A stretch of 12,415 bases of DNA from Methanosarcinales archaeon. GTDB lineage: Archaea; Halobacteriota; Methanosarcinia; Methanosarcinales; Methanogasteraceae. Under the pieces are notes generated by a model. The model was not told where the DNA came from. It saw only the letters and a list, made by a program, of their open reading frames with translations, and searched no databases. The position numbers were made by a program, and so were the translations under genes. Positions 7,174 to 12,415 of the stretch are shown one piece after another. The stretch lies in assembly GCA_003661105.1 (NCBI GenBank), contig QMVM01000033.1, positions 1 to 12,415 on the forward strand, given 5' to 3'. Positions within the stretch are counted from its first letter, which is position 1. Every line of letters starts with the position of its first letter.

Positions 7174-7488
7174 CTACCTCATTTTGTGGTAATCACTTAG
7201 AAGCCAGCCCCAGTATATGATTGTGGTTATCAGTGCGATCGTCACCCCGATTGCCACAAGTGCCACATGCCAGTACGCATATTTAAAAGCAAGATCAGTC
7301 GCCACTGCACTCAACAATCTCATCTGGATGCCGATGAAAAGAAAGAGCGACGCAGCATAATACGAAATATAATACGGTCGTATGCGCAGAGCTTCACCAA
7401 GTTCCTCGCTGAACCGTGCAAGCACATAGAATACAACCATAAGCGCAACGACCACGACCGCCCACGCGATGGCAGGGATCGGGATCAT
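7174..7488 (-). CDS. Small three-helix membrane protein in the kaiC operon
   Basis: The 104-residue product has three hydrophobic helices, about residues 2-26, 39-63 and 73-97, joined by short polar loops (SEELGEALRIRP; ATDLAFKYA) and ending in a short basic tail SDYHKMR. I do not recognise a family. Its ATG 7488 overlaps the stop of the preceding membrane-protein gene in an ATGA arrangement, and a G-rich GGGGGTTGA lies just upstream, so the two are translationally coupled. It is the last gene of the operon kaiC - membrane protein - membrane protein. Similar size and topology of the two membrane proteins suggest they might form a hetero-oligomer; that is inference only. Confidence 0.85.
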   Translation of the reverse strand: MIPIPAIAWAVVVVALMVVFYVLARFSEELGEALRIRPYYISYYAASLFLFIGIQMRLLSAVATDLAFKYAYWHVALVAIGVTIALITTIIYWGWLLSDYHKMR

Positions 7489-7754
7489 TTCTCAACCCCC
7501 ATCATAATATTGTACAGCATAATTGTAAGAATGATCAGAAGCACCGCTCCGAGACCGGCGAGAACGACCCCGGCATAATCGAGTGCACACAATACTGCGG
7601 ACGATAAAAACAATATCACAGGCACCAGGAACCAGTTATAATGGGTCTCCCTGCCAATCTTGAGCTGGTAGAACCTACCAATCGAAAATAGAAAAAACGT
7701 TATGGCGGACGCAAGGATCAAGGAATAGGCCTCGAGAACAATCCCGATATCCAC
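7485..7754 (-). CDS. Small three-helix membrane protein downstream of kaiC
   Basis: From GTG 7754 the product is 89 residues with three hydrophobic helices: about 7-28, 41-60 and 63-85 (AGVVLAGLGAVLLIILTIML). The frame is open from TTG 7790, inside the kaiC gene, but GTG 7754 is preceded by GGAGATGAT, an almost complete match to the anti-Shine-Dalgarno of 16S rRNA, with 6 bases of spacing, and gives a clean membrane-protein N-terminus MDIGIVLEAYS. It starts 7 bp after the kaiC stop and overlaps the next gene by 4 bp. No family recognised. A basic stretch between helices 1 and 2 (GRFYQLKIGRETH) would place that loop in the cytoplasm by the positive-inside rule. Confidence 0.85.
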   Translation of the reverse strand: MDIGIVLEAYSLILASAITFFLFSIGRFYQLKIGRETHYNWFLVPVILFLSSAVLCALDYAGVVLAGLGAVLLIILTIMLYNIMMGVEK

Positions 7755-7760
7755 TATAAA

Positions 7761-7769
7761 ATCATCTCC
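7761..7769 (-). promoter_or_regulatory. Strong ribosome binding site at the kaiC stop
   Basis: GGAGATGAT on the - strand overlaps the TGA stop of kaiC and stands 6 bases before GTG 7754. It differs from the ideal GGAGGTGAT at one base and decides the start of the following membrane protein. Confidence 0.65.
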
Positions 7770-9222
7770 TTCTTCCAAACACCTTATCAAATGCCTCTGC
7801 TCTCGTTAATGTCGGCACTCCACTGAATATGCCTTCGTACCTCTTGAATGATGGCTCATCGACCTTGACGGTCAGCCCCTGCTCTGTGATCTCGGTTTCA
7901 TGGATGCCCGCGTCATGCGCACTCCCGCGCATCTTCAAGACCGAGATCGCCCTTAAGAGTTCCGATGCAATCTCAACATACCGAAGCGTGATAACGGTGT
8001 CTGTGACATGCGAGACGCCGCCTTCAGTGATCTTCGTCGAGCCGAGGAGGTCTCTTGTCTCATTTGTGAAGACCATCGTGATGTTTCTCGATTTGAGATA
8101 CCTCGACGATTTCCGGATGTACTCGACACCATCCCCATCCGGTGAGAAGTCGCCAAATCCATTGATCGAATCTATCAGGACTCTTTCGACACCAAACTCC
8201 GTAATGCAATCATGCATCCGGAGCAGGCTCTCTCCAGCATACACATCCTCGTGAGCTGGATACTGGATGTGCAGCATATCATCCTCTTCAAGAGACTTGA
8301 TGTCCCATCCGAAGGATGCTGCGTTCCTTCGCAGTTGTGCTGCGTTCTCTTCAAAAGTAACGATCAGCCCCGGCTCTCCCTTGCGTGCACCCTCGAGGAT
8401 GAAGTGCATGCCGGTTGTCGTTTTGCCTGTGCCGCTCGGACCTGTAAGAAGCGTGGTCGTCCCGTGAATCAGTCCGCCGCTTAGCAACTGATCGAGTCCC
8501 GGGATGCCTGTGCTTACGCGTATATTCGTCGCGGTCGCACCATCTGTCATTGGCGGATCCGGGTATGTGGCGATACCTTCGCTCGTGATCCGGTACACAT
8601 GTTTCCCGCTCGCATAATCCTGCCCACGCATCTTTAAGACATCAAGATACCTCACACGACACCCCTTTCTCAGTTCATTGGACAGGTAAATGATCGCGTC
8701 CGCAACATAACTGATCGGGCTTGTCGCTACGCCCCCCTCGGTAAACTCGCCAGTGACCAGTACAAGGGAATTCCATCCTTTCATTCCTACGAATAGATCA
8801 AAATAAAACTGTCTGCGTTCGCTATCGCTTAAAGACAGATCCATCGTCGTAATCGGGTCGATAGCGATCCGGTCGGGGTGTATCGCCTCCACATTCTCAT
8901 CGATGATGTCTATCAGATCATACGTCTTGTTCTTCATGATCTCATGACTCAGATCGAAGTAGATGAGATTCTCATCCTCATAGAGCGACTGGTCATAGAA
9001 ACTGAAGTTTGCCATGTATCCGCTGAGCATCGCAATCGGCTCGGATATGGCTGAAAAATAAAGGCAGGTCTCACTATTCTTTGCTGCGGCGAAGAGGGAT
9101 TGAATCGCAAATGTCGTCTTACCAGTGCCAGCCGTGCCAGCGATCAACACTGTAGATGGACGCGTAAACCCTTTATCAAGTATTTGATCCATTCCCGGGA
9201 TGCCGGTTGGAACTTGTTTCAT
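7762..9222 (-). CDS. KaiC-like ATPase with two RecA/KaiC domains
   Basis: The 486-residue protein has two tandem KaiC domains. Domain 1: TGIPGMDQIL (6-15), Walker A GTAGTGKTT (29-37), Walker B D122 (RIAIDP), LKMRG (196-200). Domain 2: TGIPGLDQLL (238-247), Walker A GPSGTGKTT (261-269), VTFEE (288-292), Walker B D351 (VLIDSI), LKMRG (429-433). The paired glutamates that act in ATP hydrolysis in KaiC are present in domain 2 (E291, E292) but replaced in domain 1 (SAIS, 57-60). At the KaiC phosphorylation site, domain 2 reads VSHVTDT: a serine matches S431 but histidine replaces T432. Archaeal KaiC-like proteins serve in signalling; a true clock would need KaiA/KaiB, not seen here. ATG 9222 has the Shine-Dalgarno AGGTGAT (9226-9232). 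It heads an operon with two membrane proteins. Specific function unknown. Confidence 0.93.
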   Translation of the reverse strand: MKQVPTGIPGMDQILDKGFTRPSTVLIAGTAGTGKTTFAIQSLFAAAKNSETCLYFSAISEPIAMLSGYMANFSFYDQSLYEDENLIYFDLSHEIMKNKTYDLIDIIDENVEAIHPDRIAIDPITTMDLSLSDSERRQFYFDLFVGMKGWNSLVLVTGEFTEGGVATSPISYVADAIIYLSNELRKGCRVRYLDVLKMRGQDYASGKHVYRITSEGIATYPDPPMTDGATATNIRVSTGIPGLDQLLSGGLIHGTTTLLTGPSGTGKTTTGMHFILEGARKGEPGLIVTFEENAAQLRRNAASFGWDIKSLEEDDMLHIQYPAHEDVYAGESLLRMHDCITEFGVERVLIDSINGFGDFSPDGDGVEYIRKSSRYLKSRNITMVFTNETRDLLGSTKITEGGVSHVTDTVITLRYVEIASELLRAISVLKMRGSAHDAGIHETEITEQGLTVKVDEPSFKRYEGIFSGVPTLTRAEAFDKVFGRRR

Positions 9223-9245
9223 AAAATCACCTATCTTCGTGGAAA

Positions 9246-9274
9246 CATGACGTCACACTAACATCCATGACATC
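9246..9274. promoter_or_regulatory. Spaced repeat CATGAC(G/A)TC upstream of kaiC
   Basis: CATGACGTC (9246-9254) and CATGACATC (9266-9274) are direct repeats exactly 20 bp apart, two helical turns, and lie 24-52 bp before the kaiC start. The first includes the perfect palindrome TGACGTCA (9248-9255). The layout fits a pair of operator half-sites near the promoter. The rest of the 9223-9460 spacer holds only T-runs on the - strand. Confidence 0.35.
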
Positions 9275-9295
9275 TTACTTATTACTAACCACCAG

Positions 9296-9338
9296 AAAAA
9301 TTTCTCCCGGATCAAAAAAATTCTTGGTCAGAGAAAAA
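9296..9338 (-). terminator. T-rich terminator region after ribC
   Basis: Read on the - strand downstream of ribC there are three T-runs of 5, 7 and 5 bases (9338-9334, 9320-9314, 9300-9296). Archaeal RNA polymerase stops at such oligo-T tracts without needing a hairpin. The distance from the ribC stop is about 120 bp. Confidence 0.35.
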
Positions 9339-9460
9339 CCCCGTACCACCAGCCGGAAGTTCACGCTGCAGATCATCATCATTCATACCCTTCAGTATAT
9401 GAACATTTCGGAGACGATTGTGAACTTACCGGGTTCTATGGTGCGTATAATCAGGCTGGA

Positions 9461-9931
9461 CTACGGTCTTGCAGGTCCGGCATCCGCATACCCCTGCCGC
9501 TGCCCGGTTCCTGCCTCTCTTTCGAGTGCTTCGGGCTTGAAGATAAGTTTGATCACGTTTAATGCATGTTCCATAGAACGGGCTTCCGAGAGCGATGCAA
9601 GTTCACGATCACTCACAGCTTCATCCTCGTGTACGAAGACCTCGATTATGTGCGTGTTCGTCATCAACTGCGCCATAATGATCCCCTGCGATGCCTCGTG
9701 TGCGCAGACCTTGTCCTTCGGGTCTCCCCCCGGCATCCCAAACGCCATCACGATATCGCACGAGCGCACCTCTATCAGTCTCTTGCACGCAACAGGAAGG
9801 TCTTTGATCCCGGGAACGGTGTAGCGCTCGATCTTTACTGATGCGTTCCTCTTCAGTTCCGATATCGCAGGTTCTGCCATATCCACACGTGCGAATGTTG
9901 TGTCAGCGATTCCTATAGTTATGGTCGTCAT
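9461..9931 (-). CDS. ribC: Archaeal-type riboflavin synthase RibC
   Basis: This enzyme dismutates two molecules of 6,7-dimethyl-8-ribityllumazine to riboflavin. The archaeal form is related to lumazine synthase and unlike bacterial RibE. The 156-residue product carries the family sequence throughout: GIADTTFARVDMAEPAI, TVPGIKDLPVACKRLIE, DIVMAFGMPGGD, KDKVCAHEASQGIIMAQLMT, HIIEVFVHEDEA, and a C-terminus GQRQGYADAGPARP. The frame is open to 10123, but the extra 64 residues are unlike the family, and ATG 9931 gives the normal N-terminus MTTITIGIADTTFARV. No good Shine-Dalgarno precedes it; an AT-rich stretch with GAATATA lies about 33-40 bp upstream, so the mRNA may be leaderless. Its immediate neighbours, kaiC and hicA, are unrelated, so it appears to be a single-gene unit. 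Confidence 0.96.
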   Translation of the reverse strand: MTTITIGIADTTFARVDMAEPAISELKRNASVKIERYTVPGIKDLPVACKRLIEVRSCDIVMAFGMPGGDPKDKVCAHEASQGIIMAQLMTNTHIIEVFVHEDEAVSDRELASLSEARSMEHALNVIKLIFKPEALEREAGTGQRQGYADAGPARP

Positions 9932-10097
9932 GGTCCGGTCTCTCAAACTGCAATCGTGCCTCTGTATATTCAAATTTGGATTGGTGACATAAAAACATAT
10001 CCGGCAACTATGGGCTGCCAACTGCCCCGGTGCTCTGATTCGGTTGTGTGTTTTCAGATATTCGAAACTGATGCCATCCACGAGCGTTTGATTGGCA

Positions 10098-10325
10098 TCA
10101 TAACAACTCGCTAAACTCCTCAACAGTTATTTCAGCATCTCTTACCAGCTTTCTTAATAGTCCTTTACCAAGCACCTCGTGTTTAGGAATCGTCAGTGGC
10201 TTCTTATTTCTGTCAGACTCGTGCCACATACGAATATGACTTCCTTTTTGCCTTACTATCACATAACCAAGCTTTTCAAAGCATTTAACTGCCTTTTCTC
10301 CAGAAATAATAGGCAGTTTGCTCAT
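10098..10325 (-). CDS. hicA: HicA-family toxin (mRNA interferase)
   Basis: HicA toxins are small dsRBD-fold ribonucleases that cleave mRNA; HicB neutralises them. The 75-residue product has the typical pattern: ISGEKAVKCFEKLGYVIVRQ, then KGSHIRMWH with the catalytic histidine at H30, and a C-terminal IPKHEVLGKGLLRKLVRDAE segment. It overlaps hicB by 4 bp (ATGA, 10322-10325), with the antitoxin upstream, the reverse of the E. coli order but common elsewhere. No obvious inactivating change is visible, so the toxin is probably functional. The two genes have their own promoter region upstream of 10561 and are not joined to ribC, whose start is 166 bp further on. Confidence 0.92.
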   Translation of the reverse strand: MSKLPIISGEKAVKCFEKLGYVIVRQKGSHIRMWHESDRNKKPLTIPKHEVLGKGLLRKLVRDAEITVEEFSELL

Positions 10326-10561
10326 ATCTCTGCTGACACAACGTGGTAACTGAACTCCTGAATTGCATCAAGATGTTCTATAATTTCTTCCTTCTGCTCC
10401 TCAAGACACAGTTCAATCACTTCGTGTATGTTTTTTAACGCTTCGTCTATTGTTTGTCCCTGAGTATAACACCCTCGGAGAATGGGGCATTCTACCACAA
10501 AAAAACCATCCTCGTCCTTCTCTACAAGAACAGGGAGCTGAACTTTTTTAGTCCCTATCAT
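10322..10561 (-). CDS. hicB: HicB-family antitoxin
   Basis: The 79-residue protein shows the HicB partial RNase-H-like fold: LPVLVEKDEDGFFVVECPIL, GCYTQGQTIDEALKNIHEVI, ending in a charged helix. It should bind and block HicA. It is short and lacks the C-terminal helix-turn-helix or ribbon-helix-helix part found in longer HicB proteins, so direct autoregulation by this chain is not evident. ATG 10561 is preceded by GGTGAT (10567-10572) on the - strand, five bases away. It is the first gene of the pair and translationally coupled to hicA. The 133-bp spacer to the lipoprotein gene is AT-rich. Confidence 0.92.
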   Translation of the reverse strand: MIGTKKVQLPVLVEKDEDGFFVVECPILRGCYTQGQTIDEALKNIHEVIELCLEEQKEEIIEHLDAIQEFSYHVVSAEI

Positions 10562-10694
10562 TTTCTATCACCGTTTTCAATGTTTCTTTTCCTTCTTAAA
10601 CAGTTCCATTTCATAACGAGTTGTGGTGCATCATTGGCTTGTTTGCTTCCCCGCGACTTTTATTATTACAGAGATCACAAGTAACAACAATGCT

Positions 10695-11360
10695 CTAATC
10701 AAGTCTGTTTTTAACTATCTTCGCAATTCTTATGGCTTCTTTTGCGCTTTTATCCTTCTCATCATTCACTTCTATACCTACCATATAATTTTTATAAATA
10801 AAATTTAATACAATTGTTTCCACATCCTGTCCTGATGGTAGTGACACATAATAAGAAGCATCGCCTATATTCGGATTGCCCATAACACTAAGACCGGATT
10901 CCTTAAATTCTTGCGGATGTTGATTGATCTGATCGTTATATTCATCCCGCTGTTCGTCCCAGCCTTCGGAAAGAACTTCAAAACCCGAATTTGAATCGAA
11001 TTTTGTAAGAACGACTTCTACGCGTCGTCCCGATTCATCTTCCCACTTCGACTGTTGCCCAGCATTACGCATGCCCAGCGGCAAAACGTTTTGATATTGG
11101 GCGTTTTGATATGACTGAGGAGTGTCAATGTTATTTAAATCAAATGCAGCGCTTTTCGAGACTGCTATAAAATAATAATCTGTTAGAGTAAGTCCCGGAA
11201 CATCGCTTGGTTGCATTATCAAATCAGGAACCTGGGTATTAGATTCATGACTGATCTGCGAACTCGTTGGAGTTTCAGTATCTGTTTTCTCTTCGCCTAT
11301 ACACCCTGTAATAAACATGATGCTCACAATTAAAATACAGGTCAGCAACAATTTCTTCAT
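10695..11360 (-). CDS. Secreted lipoprotein of unknown function
   Basis: From ATG 11360 the product is 221 residues: a signal peptide MKKLLLTCILIVSIMFITGC with lipobox ITGC (lipidated Cys20), a Thr/Ser-rich linker (about 24-44), then a globular domain. The frame is open to a GTG at 11408, but that would put 16 polar residues before the signal peptide. In the mature part there are runs such as LPLGMRNAGQQSKWEDESG, VEVVLTKFDSNSGFEVL and, near the end, NFIYKNYMVGIEVNDE. I do not recognise the family. It should be anchored to the outer face of the membrane. No clear Shine-Dalgarno was found. It is more AT-rich than its neighbours and next to a toxin-antitoxin pair, so recent acquisition of this segment is possible. 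Confidence 0.85.
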   Translation of the reverse strand: MKKLLLTCILIVSIMFITGCIGEEKTDTETPTSSQISHESNTQVPDLIMQPSDVPGLTLTDYYFIAVSKSAAFDLNNIDTPQSYQNAQYQNVLPLGMRNAGQQSKWEDESGRRVEVVLTKFDSNSGFEVLSEGWDEQRDEYNDQINQHPQEFKESGLSVMGNPNIGDASYYVSLPSGQDVETIVLNFIYKNYMVGIEVNDEKDKSAKEAIRIAKIVKNRLD

Positions 11361-11663
11361 GAGTCGTCTTTCAACAGAGCTTTTTATTCCAATTTTCGTT
11401 TCATTCACTTTTTTTGTCTATGTCACCGAACCCCGTACTCGCGTCCAGAGCCCATACATGGCGTTTTCACATCATCTTCGCCGCTGCTTTGATGGCGCTT
11501 CGCAGATCGCACGTGACAGATCAAGAACAATGTTGCACGCCGATCACGGCGGAGCTCTCCTCATTCCATGCACGATAAATCAGAACTTGCCTTACATAAA
11601 TCCCCTCATGAGTGGGATTGTGCAAACACCGCGACGGCGTGATAGCCCTATATCGCGGACGGT
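11361..11663. other. Intergenic stretch between cbiG domain gene and lipoprotein gene
   Basis: These 303 bases hold no gene I can support. The + frame through it is open only as the antisense of the cbiG domain gene and shows no family resemblance. A small perfect hairpin, CGCCG (11538-11542) and CGGCG (11547-11551) with a 4-base loop, is present. No tRNA, riboswitch or T-rich terminator was recognised. It should contain the promoter of the lipoprotein gene. Confidence 0.5.
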
Positions 11664-12035
11664 TCACCGTGCAATCGCGATTGTGACCCTGCCGTACTTT
11701 CGCTTCTCAAGTACCAGCTTCTTTTCGTCAGAGAGCGCGAGTGCAGACGGTTCTGCCACGCCAACAAGATTGAACCTCTTTGCCTCGGACGGGGAGGGTG
11801 GCTCATAAGTGTTGATCGTCTCATCGTCAAGGAATACGATCTCGCGCCCGAGCGATCTTACCGCCTCCTTGATGCCCGCCTCGTTCTCTTTGAGCCGCGA
11901 GGATGCAAATATCCGCACAGCACCGATTTCGATCTCTGCATCACGGAGCGCAGACTCGATGGCATCAGAGACCTCATCGCTGGTAACGCCGCGCCTTGAT
12001 CCGATTCCGATGATCATACCCCTCATAACACTCAC
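11664..12035 (-). CDS. Stand-alone CbiG C-terminal domain (cobalamin biosynthesis)
   Basis: The 123-residue product matches the C-terminal domain of CbiG (CobE-like). It has GIGSRRGVTSDEVSDAIESA at the N-terminus, a middle ASSRLKENEAGIKEAVRSLG, a PSPSEAKRF motif, GVAEPSALAL, and a C-terminal KRKYGRVTIAIAR. CbiG opens the delta-lactone ring of cobalt-precorrin-5A in anaerobic B12 synthesis. Here the N-terminal and middle CbiG domains are absent, and the usual GIGC reads GIGS. The protein may work with a separately encoded N-terminal part. GTG 12035 overlaps the permease stop in a GTGA arrangement, suggesting coupled translation; ATG 12026 or 12017 are alternatives that shorten it by 3 or 6 residues. 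No other cobalamin gene is adjacent. Confidence 0.87.
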   Translation of the reverse strand: MSVMRGMIIGIGSRRGVTSDEVSDAIESALRDAEIEIGAVRIFASSRLKENEAGIKEAVRSLGREIVFLDDETINTYEPPSPSEAKRFNLVGVAEPSALALSDEKKLVLEKRKYGRVTIAIAR

Positions 12036-12415
12036 TCATGCCGCAGCGCGTCCACCGGATCCATCTGCGATGCGGACCGGGACGGCATGAATCCGGCGAG
12101 AACCCCGATCGAGAATGAGAAGAGGAGCGCGAACACGGTAAGTTCCCACGAGATCCATGCATGTAAGAGACCGACCCCCATCTCCTTTCCGATAATCTCC
12201 ACCATGATTGCCATCCCGAAACCGAGCACGATCCCGATCAACCCCCCGATTACCCCAATCAGACCGGATTCGACCAAAAAAAGCATCAATATCGTATTGT
12301 TCTCGGCGCCGAGTGCTTTGTATATCCCGATCTCCCGCGTCCGTTCCACAACTGAGGTGTACATCGTATTCATGATCCCGACACCACCAACGAGAAGCGA
12401 TATCGCGCCAATCCC
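12032..12415 (-). CDS. MacB/FtsX-type ABC transporter permease, C-terminal part
   Basis: The reading frame enters from beyond the window edge at 12415 and ends at TGA 12032-12034. The visible 127 residues start GIGAISLLVGGVGIMNTMYT and continue SVVERTREIGIYKALGAENN, the hallmark of the C-terminal FtsX domain of MacB/LolE-type permeases. Two further hydrophobic helices follow, around IGVIGGLIGIVLGFGMAIMV and FALLFSFSIGVLAGFMP, and the end is SASQMDPVDALRHE, typical of the family. Such permeases couple an ABC ATPase to export of, or mechanical work on, envelope substrates. The periplasmic domain, first helix and the ATPase gene lie outside. It overlaps the CbiG-domain gene by 4 bp. Confidence 0.93.
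   Translation of the reverse strand, partial: GIGAISLLVGGVGIMNTMYTSVVERTREIGIYKALGAENNTILMLFLVESGLIGVIGGLIGIVLGFGMAIMVEIIGKEMGVGLLHAWISWELTVFALLFSFSIGVLAGFMPSRSASQMDPVDALRHE

Noticed and set aside
9328..9382. C/D box sRNA on the - strand (ATGATGA at one end, CTGA at the other)
   Set aside because: No convincing D' and C' boxes between them and no terminal stem; the repeated GATGAT gives C-like boxes by chance.
9932..10123. N-terminal extension of ribC
   Set aside because: The extra 64 residues do not resemble RibC, and ATG 9931 gives the normal family N-terminus.
11317..11808. 163-residue + strand open frame
   Set aside because: Half of it is antisense to the lipoprotein and CbiG-domain genes; the middle part shows no recognised motif or ribosome binding site.

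Overview
The window looks like chromosomal DNA from a euryarchaeon, probably a methanogen-, ANME- or alkane-oxidiser-type lineage of the Methanomicrobia/Halobacteriota. The basis is an archaeal-type riboflavin synthase (RibC), an overlapping mre11-rad50 pair, a double-domain KaiC-like ATPase, archaeal-style cobalamin genes (cbiB, a stand-alone CbiG C-terminal domain), the diaminopimelate enzyme DapF, and Shine-Dalgarno sequences of the GGTGAT type. The lineage is an inference from gene content; no rRNA or tRNA is present to fix it.

Region by region. 1-87: tail of a TPR protein on +. 110-1129: dapF and a small conserved protein that has lost its reading frame, both on -. 1261-5683: mre11 followed by rad50 on -, overlapping by 11 bp. 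5740-6735: cbiB on +, divergent from mre11. About 6701-7135: debris of a group II intron-type reverse transcriptase/maturase on +; cbiB now reads out of frame into it. 7174-9222: an operon on - encoding a two-domain KaiC-like ATPase and then two small three-helix membrane proteins, tightly coupled. 9461-9931: ribC. 10098-10561: a hicB-hicA toxin-antitoxin pair. 10695-11360: a lipoprotein of unknown role. 11664-12035: stand-alone CbiG C-terminal domain. 12032-12415: C-terminal part of a MacB-type FtsX permease that runs off the window.

How the genes work together. Mre11 and Rad50 form one DNA-end-processing complex. CbiB and the CbiG-like protein belong to the same cobalamin pathway but lie 5 kb apart in unrelated surroundings. 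HicA and HicB are toxin and antitoxin. The KaiC-like ATPase and the two membrane proteins are arranged as a translationally coupled unit and may form a membrane-linked signalling module whose function I cannot name.

The most unusual items are: (1) Rad50 carries near-perfect tandem duplications on both arms of its antiparallel coiled coil, starting at nearly the same distance from the hook; (2) that hook has a C-x7-C spacing instead of CxxC; (3) the broken reverse transcriptase at the 3' end of cbiB, where the cbiB stop codon is formed from the RT's catalytic Asp-Asp codons; (4) the kaiC-membrane-membrane operon with a spaced repeat in front of it; (5) a one-base frameshift in the small protein next to dapF.
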